Positions 7,557 through 15,954 are shown, numbered from the stretch's first letter. The stretch is DNA of 64,000 nucleotides from SIG565 sp045590755 (GCA_045590755.1 JAZNRP010000033.1:44686-108685), one strand, 5' to 3'. Notes: generated by a model from the sequence alone, not told the origin. Translations and numbers: made by a program.

Positions 7557-8558
7557 TTATTCCCATTCAATTGTGCCTATCGGCTTGGGTGTTAAATCGA
7601 GAAGTACGCGGTTAATGCCTTCAACCTCGTTTGTTATACGGTCGGTAATTTTGTGAAGCACCGAGTAGGGTATTTCTTCAATTTTGGCGCTCATAGCGTC
7701 AATGGTGTTTACCGCGCGTATAATTGCGGGCCAACCTTCGTAACGGCGCTTGTCTTTAACACCAACGCTTTTAATATCGGGCACTACAATAAAGTACTGC
7801 CATACCTTTTCTGCAAGACCGCAGTTATCAAACTCTTCGCGTAAAATAGCATCGGCTTCGCGGAGGGCATGAAGTCGGTCGCGTGTGATGGCACCTGTGC
7901 ATCTAACACCAAGACCTGGGCCTGGGAAGGGTTGACGGTAAACCATACCGTGCGGAAGACCGAGTGCTTCGCCAACAACACGAACTTCGTCTTTATAAAG
8001 GAACTTAAGCGGTTCAACAAGTAGGAAATCAAGGTCTTTCGGTAAGCCGCCAACATTGTGGTGAGATTTAACCAAATCGGAGTCATCCGAATGTTTAATA
8101 CTTTCGAGTATATCGGGGTAAATTGTGCCTTGAGCCAAGAACTCAACACCATCGAGTTTTCTGGCTTCTTCAGCAAAAACATTTATAAACTCTGCACCGA
8201 TAATCTTTCTTTTTTCTTCAGAATCGGCAACACCTGCTAAAAGACCAAGAAAACGGTCGGTAGCATCAACATAAACTAGGTTTGCGTCGAGTCCTTCACG
8301 GAAGACTTTGATAACATCTTCCGATTCGTTTTTACGCATAAGGCCGTGGTTAACATGAACCGACACAAGTTGTTTACCGATTGCCTTAATCAAAAGTGCG
8401 GCAACAACCGATGAGTCTACACCGCCCGAGAGCGCCAACAAAACCTTTTTATCGCCAACCTGTGCTTTAATTTCTTTTATTTGCTCTTCGATAAAAGCAT
8501 CGGCAAGAGCTTTGGTTGTAATACGCTCCATTGTTTCAGGACGCAAGTTGTTTTGCAT
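7557..8558 (-). CDS. guaA: GMP synthase, ATP-pyrophosphatase subunit (no glutaminase domain)
   Basis: The GuaA synthetase converts XMP to GMP with ATP and ammonia. This 333-residue copy keeps the PP-loop LSGGVDSS, AQGTIYPD, KSHHNVGGLP, PFPGPGLGVR and the IEWE C-terminus, but has no N-terminal class I glutaminase domain, so ammonia must come from a separate subunit or free in solution. I start it at the ATG at 8558, about 8 bases after GGGGG; the longer frame to 8642 overlaps cofE and its extra N-terminus is not GuaA-like. It is the second gene of an operon, 16 bases after the cofE-like gene. No glutaminase subunit is visible in the window. Confidence 0.93.
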   Translation of the reverse strand: MQNNLRPETMERITTKALADAFIEEQIKEIKAQVGDKKVLLALSGGVDSSVVAALLIKAIGKQLVSVHVNHGLMRKNESEDVIKVFREGLDANLVYVDATDRFLGLLAGVADSEEKRKIIGAEFINVFAEEARKLDGVEFLAQGTIYPDILESIKHSDDSDLVKSHHNVGGLPKDLDFLLVEPLKFLYKDEVRVVGEALGLPHGMVYRQPFPGPGLGVRCTGAITRDRLHALREADAILREEFDNCGLAEKVWQYFIVVPDIKSVGVKDKRRYEGWPAIIRAVNTIDAMSAKIEEIPYSVLHKITDRITNEVEGINRVLLDLTPKPIGTIEWE

Positions 8559-8574
8559 ATTCTTTACCCCCATA

Positions 8575-9777
8575 TTAGTTAGTGTAGTTATCAAAGTAAC
8601 CCTGTACCAAAACAACAGGTGTACCCTTGTCGCCCGAGCCACTTGTCAAATCACAAAGTGAGCCGATAAGGTCGGTAAGCTGTCTGGGTGTTGTACCTTG
8701 AGCCGCCATATTACCCACAAGGCTGCTGCCGTCCTTTGCTTTGATACTTTCAGAAATTGCTTTTTTAAGTTCTTCGCCCGATAAATCCTTAAAATCATTA
8801 TCGGCAAGATATTTAAGTTTAAGTTCGTTAGGTGTACCAATAAGTCCGTCGGTAAAGGCGGGGGAAACAACAGGGTCTGCGAGTTCCCAAATCTTACCTT
8901 GCGGGTCTTTGAAAGCTCCGTCGCCGTAAACCATAACTTCAACATTTTTGCCGGTGGCATCTTTAATGCGCTTTTGTATATCAAGAACTAAATCTTTACA
9001 CTCTCTCGGGAAAAGTTTAATCTTATCTTCGGTTGATTTATTTGAGCCGAGAAGACCGTACTTTTCGTTGCAACCGCTACCGTTTACGGGAGAAGTTAAT
9101 ATTTCATCAAGACCGCAAACAATCTTGGCACCTGCCGCCTTTAAAAGACGCTTTGTACGGGCGCGTGTGTGAATGTCACAGGTTAAAACGCAGTCGGTAT
9201 AATCAAGAATTGCTTTTGCCTGATTTGCAAAAATAATTTCAACATCGCAACCGCATTCTTTAATAAGGTTTTCGTAGTATGCTACATAGTCAACACCGGT
9301 GAACTTAAGCGGATGAACACCGAAAACCTCACGGTAGCGCTCGAGTGACAATACATCAGAGTGCGGGTTAATACCTGCTTCGTCAATCTTGTCCCAATCG
9401 GCAAGCTCGTTACCCACTTCATCAGACGGGTAAGAAAGCATTAAAACGATTTTTTTAGCACCCTTAGCAATACCGCGCAGACAGATTGCAAAACGGTTAC
9501 GCGAAAGAATGGGGAATATAACGCCAATAGTACCGCCGCCGAGCTTTGCTTTAACATCAGCCGCAATATCATCAACAGATGCATAGTTACCTTGAGAGCG
9601 TGCAACGATAGATTCTGTAAGAGAGATAACATCCTTATCTCTCAATTCAAAGCCTTCGTATTCTGCGGCTTCTAAAACACTGTTTGCAACTATTTCTGCA
9701 AGATTGTCCCCTTCGCGAATAATCGGGCAACGAATGCCACGGGAAACTGTACCTACTCTGCGTTCTTTAACATCCAT
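8575..9777 (-). CDS. CofE-like coenzyme F420-0:L-glutamate ligase family protein
   Basis: A 400-residue member of the CofE family (PF01996), which adds glutamate to F420-0 with GTP in archaea and actinobacteria. Recognisable elements are the N-terminal KDVISLTESIVARSQG, FPILSRNRFAICLRGIA and GYGDGAFKDP-like VYGDGAFKDPQGKIWELADP. Most Clostridia with this homologue do not make F420, so the substrate here is unknown; a gamma-glutamylation of another cofactor is possible. It starts at an ATG behind AAGGGA and heads an operon with guaA. Confidence 0.8.
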   Translation of the reverse strand: MDVKERRVGTVSRGIRCPIIREGDNLAEIVANSVLEAAEYEGFELRDKDVISLTESIVARSQGNYASVDDIAADVKAKLGGGTIGVIFPILSRNRFAICLRGIAKGAKKIVLMLSYPSDEVGNELADWDKIDEAGINPHSDVLSLERYREVFGVHPLKFTGVDYVAYYENLIKECGCDVEIIFANQAKAILDYTDCVLTCDIHTRARTKRLLKAAGAKIVCGLDEILTSPVNGSGCNEKYGLLGSNKSTEDKIKLFPRECKDLVLDIQKRIKDATGKNVEVMVYGDGAFKDPQGKIWELADPVVSPAFTDGLIGTPNELKLKYLADNDFKDLSGEELKKAISESIKAKDGSSLVGNMAAQGTTPRQLTDLIGSLCDLTSGSGDKGTPVVLVQGYFDNYTN

Positions 9778-9828
9778 TTTTTGTTAGTCCCTTCATAAAT
9801 AGAATATAATAACCCAAAAGATTGGGAA

Positions 9829-10755
9829 TTAGTCGAAAAGCGGTGTTGAGAAATATCTTTCTGCCGTATCGGGCAATACCGTTACAACCGTTTTGCCTTT
9901 GCCAAGTTTTTTAGCAAGCTTTATTGCAGCGGCTACATTTGTACCACTGCTGATGCCGCACATAATACCTTCCTTAGCGGCAAGGTCTTTTGCGGTGTTC
10001 ATTGCTTCGTCATCATCAATAATGCAGACATCATCATATATATTTTGGTTTAAAATCTCAGGAATTATACCGTCGCCGATACCCATTTGCATATGTGTAC
10101 CTATTGAACCGCCCGAAAGTATAGCGGCATTTTTCGGCTCAACCGCCCAGATAAGCATATCGGGATTTTTATCTTTCAGAGCCTCGCCGATACCCGTGAT
10201 TGTGCCGCCGGTTCCAATACCCGAGCAAAAGCCGTCAATATGACCGTCTACCGCATCTAAAATTTCTTTTGCCGTAACTGAGCGCTGAACAGCGGGGTTC
10301 GCAGGGTTTTCAAACTGTTGAGGAACAAATACATTCGGGTCTTCATTCTTCATTTTAAGTGCAAGATTTAGACATTCTTCAATGCACTGTCCTATATTAC
10401 CTGCATCGTGCACCAAAATTACTTCGGCACCGTAATGATTTACGAGCTTTCTGCGTTCTTCACTGACCGAGTCGGGCATAATAATCTTTACCTTATAACC
10501 CTTTACGGCACCTACAAGCGCAAGACCGATACCCTGGTTACCGCTTGTTGGCTCAACAATTATAGAATCCTTATTCAAAAGATTTTGCTTTTCGGCGGCA
10601 AATATCATATTGTAGGCGGTACGCGTTTTAATAGAACCGCCGACATTAAGGCCTTCAAACTTAACTAAAATTTCAGCAGAATCGCTGTCTACCATATTGT
10701 TAAGTCTTATAAGCGGGGTATTGCCTATTGCTTCAAGAACCGAATCGTAAATCAC
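9829..10755 (-). CDS. cysK: Cysteine synthase (O-acetylserine sulfhydrylase)
   Basis: A PLP enzyme making cysteine from O-acetylserine and sulfide. VIYDSVLEAIGNTPLIRL opens the protein. The PLP lysine is in GGSIKTR, the substrate loop is PTSGNQGIGLA, and the phosphate-binding GIGTGGTITGIG follows near residue 175. The start is the GTG at 10755, five bases after AGGTG; the longer frame to 10794 has no ribosome site. The gene is monocistronic and of normal length (about 308 residues). Confidence 0.95.
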   Translation of the reverse strand: MIYDSVLEAIGNTPLIRLNNMVDSDSAEILVKFEGLNVGGSIKTRTAYNMIFAAEKQNLLNKDSIIVEPTSGNQGIGLALVGAVKGYKVKIIMPDSVSEERRKLVNHYGAEVILVHDAGNIGQCIEECLNLALKMKNEDPNVFVPQQFENPANPAVQRSVTAKEILDAVDGHIDGFCSGIGTGGTITGIGEALKDKNPDMLIWAVEPKNAAILSGGSIGTHMQMGIGDGIIPEILNQNIYDDVCIIDDDEAMNTAKDLAAKEGIMCGISSGTNVAAAIKLAKKLGKGKTVVTVLPDTAERYFSTPLFD

Positions 10756-10871
10756 AAAATCACCTACCGTAAAGGTAAAATAAAAAGAATACAAGATATT
10801 ATAGCAGAAATCAGTTAATATTTCAATAGAATATGCTACATATTTTTACATTTTTTTCAAATTTTTAAGTG

Positions 10872-11774
10872 TTACATTGCAACCGACAAAATAAGCATTT
10901 CCTGAATGTTTTTATAAATACTCTCATACTCTTCTATCGGTAACGGATTTTTGCCGAGTCCTACTTCTATAGTAAAAGCAGGGCGATTAAATTCCTTTAT
11001 AAACCAGTCCTTAAAGCCGCCGCCCACCGCAAGACCTGTGGGGTAGTCAAGCGCATAGCCTGACGAAGTTGCAAGAATTTCCGCCATTTTTTTGGAGCGA
11101 GGGGGATTAAGACCATTATAATCCCAATAAATAACTTCGCCTTGTGAATGGAAGGCAAGCGCGTGGCGTATTTTCATAGTACGGCAAAGCTCGGCTATAG
11201 CGACTGTTTCAGGCTCACTGAATGGTCGGTTTCCTCCGTATCTTGTGGGCGCGGGACCGTAAATTCCCGCATCCTGTTCTAATCTATGTAATCTCTCCCA
11301 GTCGGCATCGAAGTTATGATTCAAATCCACTCCCCGAAGATTGGCGTTCCAATGCTTAGTATCTCCACGCGAAATACGGGAGACAAAACGCGCCATATTA
11401 CCCGCACCCATTACCCCGTGTATGCTGATTTCTACACCATCGGGATTAACACACGGTACTATAATAATGGCTCTGCCGTGCATAACATTCTTAACATTAA
11501 TACCCGCAATTTCGCCGCCGTTTTGTAGCTTTTCGCAGAGCTCTTCTGTGAATTTAAGCAGTAGTGTAGTTGTGATATGCTCACTTCCGTGAAAGGTAGC
11601 GGCAAAAAGCACATATTCATTCGCCCTGCCTATTTTAATGGCGGTAATATCACGCCCTGCCACTGATTTGCCGATAACACTTGTGTGAATAAATGGGTAT
11701 TTTTCGTGTAATGCGGCAATAACTTTTTTAAGAGAAAAATAATCGTAATTTTTGTTTTCTGTAATTCCTGACAT
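10872..11774 (-). CDS. M14-family zinc carboxypeptidase (peptidoglycan peptide type)
   Basis: About 300 residues of the M14 fold, related to gamma-D-glutamyl-(L)-meso-diaminopimelate peptidases. The zinc ligands are in FHGSEH and, later, LAFHSQGE; NPDGVE and GVDLNHNFD flank the substrate site and FTIEVG carries the catalytic glutamate. No signal peptide is apparent from the start at 11774 (ATG behind AAAGGA), so it may act on recycled muropeptides or reach the forespore. The longer frame to 11834 lacks a ribosome site. Confidence 0.88.
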   Translation of the reverse strand: MSGITENKNYDYFSLKKVIAALHEKYPFIHTSVIGKSVAGRDITAIKIGRANEYVLFAATFHGSEHITTTLLLKFTEELCEKLQNGGEIAGINVKNVMHGRAIIIVPCVNPDGVEISIHGVMGAGNMARFVSRISRGDTKHWNANLRGVDLNHNFDADWERLHRLEQDAGIYGPAPTRYGGNRPFSEPETVAIAELCRTMKIRHALAFHSQGEVIYWDYNGLNPPRSKKMAEILATSSGYALDYPTGLAVGGGFKDWFIKEFNRPAFTIEVGLGKNPLPIEEYESIYKNIQEMLILSVAM

Positions 11775-11837
11775 AAAAGCACATCCTTTCAAGGAAAGTA
11801 TATGCAGAGAAAGAAAATGGCAGAATAAAAACATAGG

Positions 11838-11933
11838 ATTACTTCTTCACTATTCACTATTACTTATTACTTGCCAAAAATCCCGTTCACAGGTTTTATT
11901 TAGTGAAAAGTGAAGAGTGAAAAGGTAAGAAGT
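11838..11933. repeat. Inverted-repeat element between M14 peptidase and tRNA-Arg
   Basis: A run of TTCACTATTCACTATTACTT-like sequence (about 11848-11873) is mirrored by AGTGAAAAGTGAAGAGTGAA (about 11902-11921), with AAAAATCCCGTTCAC between them. That inner word recurs as the arm of the tRNA terminator just to the right. It looks like a small imperfect inverted-repeat unit of MITE type; no coding content. Confidence 0.45.
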
Positions 11934-11966
11934 AAAAATCCCGTCCACTTATGTGAACGGGATTTT
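11934..11966 (-). terminator. Terminator downstream of tRNA-Arg
   Basis: Arms AAAAATCCCGT(C)CAC and GTG(AA)CGGGATTTTT around a TTAT loop; ends the leftward transcript carrying the tRNA. Confidence 0.8.
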
Positions 11967-12043
11967 TGGCACGCCATACCGGATTCGAACCAGCGACACC
12001 CGGCGTCGGAGGCCGGTGCTCTATCCAGCTGAGCTAATGGCGC
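11967..12043 (-). tRNA. tRNA-Arg (anticodon CCG)
   Basis: A full 77-base cloverleaf. The acceptor stem GCGCCAT pairs with ATGGCGT, the D-arm is TAGCTCAGCTGG, the anticodon stem-loop CCGGC-CTCCGAC-GCCGG gives CCG (reads CGG), the T-arm is GGTTCGAATCC, and CCA is encoded. Only 7 bases separate it from the stop of the DtxR-family gene, with no terminator between. Confidence 0.95.
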
Positions 12044-12050
12044 TTATATG

Positions 12051-12419
12051 CTATTTTATATTATCTAAAATCTTCTTGATGGCACTGAAGGTTTCATCGC
12101 TTATTACATGCTCTATACGACAAGCATCTTCGGCGGCGATTTTTTCACTCACACCAAGATTTTGAAGTATCTGTGTCAATACATCGTGGCGCTCAAAAAT
12201 TTGATTTGCCTTGATTTTTCCCGTTTCGGTAAGAGTAATATACCCGTCTTTATCAACCGTAATATAGTTCTGATTTTTAAGCAGACCTATTGCGCGGCTT
12301 ACACTGGGTTTTGAAAAGTTCATATATTCCGCAACATCTATAGAACGCACGGCTCCCTTAGTTTTGCATAAAACGAAAATTGATTCAAGATACATCTCGC
12401 CCGATTCTTTAAGTGACAT
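12051..12419 (-). CDS. DtxR/MntR-family metal-dependent regulator
   Basis: A 122-residue winged-helix repressor of the DtxR family. SIDVAEYMNFSKPSVSRAI (about residues 27-45) is the helix-turn-helix, KDGYITLTETG the wing, and ERHDVLTQILQNLGV with CRIEHVIS the metal-binding and dimer region. The C-terminal SH3-like domain is missing, as in MntR-type members. Start ATG at 12419 behind AAAGGAG. It is divergent from feoA, whose promoter carries a palindrome suited to it, so Fe(II)-dependent repression of feo is likely. Confidence 0.88.
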   Translation of the reverse strand: MSLKESGEMYLESIFVLCKTKGAVRSIDVAEYMNFSKPSVSRAIGLLKNQNYITVDKDGYITLTETGKIKANQIFERHDVLTQILQNLGVSEKIAAEDACRIEHVISDETFSAIKKILDNIK

Positions 12420-12455
12420 AATAAAGGTCTCCTTTAAAACCAAACTATTGTTAAT

Positions 12456-12484
12456 ATAATACCATATACATTAAAAAAAATCAA
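12456..12484 (-). promoter_or_regulatory. Sigma-A promoter of the DtxR-family gene
   Basis: Leftward TTGATT, 17-base spacer, TATTAT, ending about 35 bases before the start codon. It has no copy of the feo palindrome. Confidence 0.6.
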
Positions 12485-12519
12485 TAATTTGAAACAGGGG
12501 AGAATATTTTAAAAAAGTC

Positions 12520-12548
12520 TTGACAAATAATGGAATATGTACTATACT
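12520..12548 (+). promoter_or_regulatory. Sigma-A promoter of feoA
   Basis: TTGACA, 17 bases, TATACT: close to consensus. Transcription would begin within or just before the operator at 12557. Confidence 0.85.
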
Positions 12549-12556
12549 AATATGCG

Positions 12557-12572
12557 GTTAGCAGCGGCTAAC
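12557..12572 (+). promoter_or_regulatory. Operator 1, putative DtxR-family site
   Basis: Palindrome GTTAGCAGCGGCTAAC placed just after the -10 box, where a bound repressor would block initiation. The same pattern recurs before feoB and resembles half-sites of DtxR/IdeR boxes. As RNA it could also fold into a small hairpin. Confidence 0.65.
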
Positions 12573-12604
12573 TGAACTTGATTTTAAGTCGAATGGTGGT
12601 ACTT

Positions 12605-12817
12605 ATGACTCTGAATGAAGCAAAAGAGGGAATAGAATATATTATCAAAGACATCGTTACCGACGATGAAGAACTTAATGATTTTTTATTTTCCCTTGGT
12701 TGCTACAGTGGGGAATCGATTACTGTTGTATCACATTTAAGAAGCAGTTGTATTGTATCGATTAAAGACAGTAGATATAATATAGATAAACATTTGGCAG
12801 AAGCTATTATAATTTAA
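12605..12817 (+). CDS. feoA: FeoA-type iron transport accessory protein
   Basis: A 70-residue cytosolic SH3-fold protein, the usual partner of FeoB. Typical pattern: MTLNEAKEG, then LGCYSGESITVVS (the L-G-x-x-x-G-x-x-V core) and SIKDSRYNIDKHLAEAI. I start at the ATG at 12605, preceded by GGTGG; a TTG at 12578 has no ribosome site. It is followed by a terminator-like hairpin before feoB. Confidence 0.88.
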   Translation: MTLNEAKEGIEYIIKDIVTDDEELNDFLFSLGCYSGESITVVSHLRSSCIVSIKDSRYNIDKHLAEAIII

Positions 12818-12822
12818 AACAT

Positions 12823-12846
12823 TGCTGTTTTAAAACAGCATTTTTT
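12823..12846 (+). terminator. Terminator-like hairpin between feoA and feoB
   Basis: TGCTGTTTT / AAAACAGCA followed by six T. It should end or attenuate feoA transcription, so feoB may be partly uncoupled. Confidence 0.7.
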
Positions 12847-12857
12847 CACAAAAGCGA

Positions 12858-12873
12858 GTTAGCGGTGGCTAAC
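12858..12873 (+). promoter_or_regulatory. Operator 2, putative DtxR-family site before feoB
   Basis: Palindrome GTTAGCGGTGGCTAAC, the same as operator 1 except in the central bases; flanking A and T extend each arm to seven. It lies 28 bases before the feoB start. I see no clear promoter for it. Confidence 0.6.
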
Positions 12874-12900
12874 TGCGAGAAATTAAAGGGGAGAAAATTA

Positions 12901-14925
12901 ATGAGAATAGCATTGGCGGGAAATCCAAACTCGGGAAAGACCACAATGTATAACGCGCTAACGGGAAGTAACGAAAAGGTTGGCAACTGGGCAGGCGTTA
13001 CGGTTGAACAAAAGGTTCATCCAATAAAAAAGACATATTATAACGGGGAAGATACTCTTTTAGCGGTTGATTTGCCTGGCGCATACTCAATGTCGCCCTT
13101 TACAAGCGAAGAAAGTATAACAAGTGCCTACATAAAGGAAGAAAATCCCGATGTTATTATTAATATTGTGGATGCTACTAATTTAAGCCGTAGTCTTTTC
13201 TTTACAACCCAGCTTTTAGAACTCGGTATACCCGTTGTTGTGGCACTTAATAAAAGCGATATTAACGAGAAGAAAAAGACCGTAATAAATACCGAAAAGT
13301 TATCTTTGCTGTTAGACTGCCCTGTAGTTGAAACTGTTTCAATTTCGGCAGAGGGTTTAAAGAGGCTTGTAGAAAAGGCGGTTTCTTTAAGGGGCGCCGC
13401 ACAAAAATCACCCTATAAGCAGGAAGATATAAATGTTGCAGATAAAAGCGCTGCAAGAAATGCAGACCGTAAGCGGTTTTCATTTGTTAACAGTATAGTT
13501 AAACAGGTTGAAAAACGCGTGGTCTTCACAAAGGATAAAAACTTTGGCGATAAAATTGACGCGGTTATTACAAATAGATGGTTTGGTATTCCGATTTTTG
13601 CTGTTGTTATGTTCTTGGTGTTCCAGATTTCACAGGTGTGGTTAGGCCCTTGGATTGCCGAAGGATACGAGTTTGATAACGGCACCGTTATCCCCGGTCT
13701 TGTAACATTGCTCGAAATGTTTCAAGCGTGGGTTGGCGGACTGCTTGCAAACGCTAATCCGCTGCTTTCAGCCCTTTTAGTTGACGGTGTAATTGGCGGT
13801 GTAATCGCCGTTGTTGGTTTTTTACCGCTTGTTATGGTAATGTATTTCCTTATTGCAATACTTGAAGACTGCGGCTATATGTCGCGTGTTGCCGTAGTGC
13901 TTGACCCTATATTTAAAAGGGTGGGGCTTTCGGGCAAATCGGTTATTCCGTTTGTAATTACGGTTGGTTGCGCAGTTCCGGGTATTATGGCAAGTCGCAC
14001 AATTCGTGATGAGCGTGAGCGCAGAGCCACAGCGATGCTTGCACCATTTATGCCGTGCGGCGCTAAAATCCCCGTAATTTCACTCTTTGCAGGTGCATTT
14101 TTCGATAATGCAGGATGGGTAAGTACCGTTATGTATTTGTCGGGTATCGCACTTATATTTGTGGGAGCTCTGCTCATAAATAAAATTACAGGGTATAATG
14201 CAAAAAAATCCTACTTTATTATAGAAATGCCCGAATATAAATGGCCGTCATTATGCGGTGCATTTAAATCAATGTGCAGTCGCGGTTGGGCTTACATAGT
14301 TAAAGCGGCAACAATTATTCTGCTTTGTAATACTTTAGTTCAGTTAATGCAGACATTCAGTTGGAGTTTCAAGGTAGCAGAAAGTGCCGATACTTCTATC
14401 TTGGCTACTATTGCAGGTCCCTTTGCATACTTTTTAGCACCCATTGTGGGTGTTGTTTCTTGGCAACTCGCCGCCGCGGCAGTTACGGGATTTATCGCGA
14501 AAGAGAATGTTGTAGGTACTTTAGCGGTATGCTTTGTAGGACTTGAAAATCTCATTGATACCGAAGAACTTATACTTCTTGAAGGTACGGGCGGCGCTGC
14601 AGCGGGCATTATGGCTATTACCAAGATAGCCGCACTCGCTTACCTTATGTTTAATCTTTATACACCGCCGTGCTTTGCGGCAATCGGCGCTATGAATGCC
14701 GAAATGAAGAGTAAAAAATGGATTTGGGGCGGAATAGGTTTTCAACTCGGCGTTGGCTATACAATAAGTTATCTTGTGTATACAGTCGGAACGCTCATTA
14801 CTGCACCCACCACGCTTAATATTGCTACTGCTATGGGTGGCTTAGCCGTAGTTCTTGTGTTTGTTATTACTGTACTGGCACTTATTATAAATACAAATAA
14901 AAAACTTTTAGCACAGGTTAAATAA
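12901..14925 (+). CDS. feoB: Fe(II) transporter FeoB
   Basis: A 674-residue inner-membrane Fe(II) importer. The N-terminal G-protein domain shows G1 GNPNSGKTT (7-15), G3 DLPGAYS (near 58) and G4 NKSD (near 117). The membrane part starts around residue 225 and holds both Gate motifs, with VGFLPLVMVMYFLIAILED, CAVPGIMASRT and the second gate FIAKENVVGT. Start ATG at 12901 behind AAAGGGGAG; the upstream frame to 12865 runs through operator 2. Expression is probably iron-repressed via the adjacent DtxR-family protein. Confidence 0.96.
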   Translation: MRIALAGNPNSGKTTMYNALTGSNEKVGNWAGVTVEQKVHPIKKTYYNGEDTLLAVDLPGAYSMSPFTSEESITSAYIKEENPDVIINIVDATNLSRSLFFTTQLLELGIPVVVALNKSDINEKKKTVINTEKLSLLLDCPVVETVSISAEGLKRLVEKAVSLRGAAQKSPYKQEDINVADKSAARNADRKRFSFVNSIVKQVEKRVVFTKDKNFGDKIDAVITNRWFGIPIFAVVMFLVFQISQVWLGPWIAEGYEFDNGTVIPGLVTLLEMFQAWVGGLLANANPLLSALLVDGVIGGVIAVVGFLPLVMVMYFLIAILEDCGYMSRVAVVLDPIFKRVGLSGKSVIPFVITVGCAVPGIMASRTIRDERERRATAMLAPFMPCGAKIPVISLFAGAFFDNAGWVSTVMYLSGIALIFVGALLINKITGYNAKKSYFIIEMPEYKWPSLCGAFKSMCSRGWAYIVKAATIILLCNTLVQLMQTFSWSFKVAESADTSILATIAGPFAYFLAPIVGVVSWQLAAAAVTGFIAKENVVGTLAVCFVGLENLIDTEELILLEGTGGAAAGIMAITKIAALAYLMFNLYTPPCFAAIGAMNAEMKSKKWIWGGIGFQLGVGYTISYLVYTVGTLITAPTTLNIATAMGGLAVVLVFVITVLALIINTNKKLLAQVK

Positions 14926-14927
14926 TT

Positions 14928-15089
14928 ATGGAAAATTATATTATAATCGCCGTCCTTGTTGTTATAATCGGCGCCATTATCGGTTATCTTGTTAAAAAGA
15001 AAAAACAGGGCGTTAAATGTATAGGTTGTCCGTATGCAAATCAGTGCGGCGGACACTGCGATAAAGGACAAAACAATAAAGAAGTTTAA
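14928..15089 (+). CDS. FeoB-associated Cys-rich membrane protein
   Basis: A 53-residue protein starting 2 bases after feoB. One hydrophobic helix (about residues 4-22) is followed by a KKKK stop-transfer run and a cysteine cluster CIGCPYANQCGGHC. This matches the small FeoB-associated Cys-rich family (PF12669) found beside feoB in Firmicutes. It probably sits in the FeoB complex and may handle Fe(II) through its four cysteines. Confidence 0.88.
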   Translation: MENYIIIAVLVVIIGAIIGYLVKKKKQGVKCIGCPYANQCGGHCDKGQNNKEV

Positions 15090-15090
15090 C

Positions 15091-15120
15091 AAAAATCCCC
15101 TTTGCAATAAGGGGATTTTT
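15091..15120 (+). terminator. Terminator of the feo operon
   Basis: AAAAATCCCC / GGGGATTTTT with a short loop, directly after the Cys-rich gene. Confidence 0.85.
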
Positions 15121-15179
15121 CGTTTTTTTTGATGACTTTTTCGACAAAATGTGATATTATAGTATGCGAGGTGTCAAGT

Positions 15180-15947
15180 ATGTTTTTTATGAGTAAGGGT
15201 ACCATACCCGAGGGAGTGGGTTTTAGCACCTTTGGTGTGGGACATTTAATATGGCTTTTCGCTATAATTGTAGGAATAGTTGCGGCGGCCTTTGTCTATA
15301 AGGGTTTAAACAGTAAGCACCGCAAAATTATGCGGCTGACCGTTGGCGCGTTAATCGTTTTTCTTGAGATTACAAAAGATATTTATCATATAATATTGGG
15401 CGAGTTTTCGTATGGCTATTTGCCGTTCCACCTTTGCGGAATTAACATTCTGCTTATAGCATTTGATATGATAAAGCCCACCAAAATTGTCCGTAATTTC
15501 TTGTATTATTTCGCCATTGCAGGCGCGGCATTAGCACTCATTTTCCCGAACTGGACACAACTGCCTTTTTGGAACTTTTCAAGCATACACAGTTTTTCAA
15601 TTCACGCCTTACTCATTATGTACCCCGTGCTTTTGGTGGCAGGCGGAGAACTGACACTTGATGTTAAAACAATGCCTAAGTGCATATTGCTGCTGATTTT
15701 AATGGCAATCCCAATTTATTTTATGAATATGGCGTGGGGCACTAACTTTATGTTTTTAATGGAGCCCGATAAAGGTAATCCACTCGAAATGTTCGAAAAA
15801 CTTTTAGGCAGTCATCTTTGGGGCTTCCCGATTTTACTTCCGGTTGTAATGTTTTTAATGTATATACCAATTGCTATAATTAAAAAGAAAAAATCCCCAA
15901 AAACCACACCCGCAGAAACCGAAGAAAAAGAAACGGTGACAATGTAA
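15180..15947 (+). CDS. YwaF/TIGR02206-type integral membrane protein
   Basis: About 255 residues with six or seven membrane helices. The pattern FSYGYLPFHLCGINILLIA, and later NFSSIHSFSIHALLIMYPVLL, is that of the YwaF/TMEM164-like family of unknown function, with conserved histidines facing the membrane. Start ATG at 15180 with AGGTG upstream; a second ATG at 15189 is possible. A distant paralogue lies at 52909-53763. It stands alone between two terminators. Confidence 0.75.
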   Translation: MFFMSKGTIPEGVGFSTFGVGHLIWLFAIIVGIVAAAFVYKGLNSKHRKIMRLTVGALIVFLEITKDIYHIILGEFSYGYLPFHLCGINILLIAFDMIKPTKIVRNFLYYFAIAGAALALIFPNWTQLPFWNFSSIHSFSIHALLIMYPVLLVAGGELTLDVKTMPKCILLLILMAIPIYFMNMAWGTNFMFLMEPDKGNPLEMFEKLLGSHLWGFPILLPVVMFLMYIPIAIIKKKKSPKTTPAETEEKETVTM

Positions 15948-15954
15948 AAAACAA

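Noticed and set aside
7784..8182. Overlapping frames in guaA and its fused copy
   Set aside because: Shadow frames of the two related genes without ribosome sites or recognisable protein features.
8559..8642. Longer guaA start giving 28 extra residues
   Set aside because: The extension overlaps the cofE-like gene, has no ribosome site and is unlike any GuaA N-terminus; the ATG at 8558 has GGGGG at good spacing.
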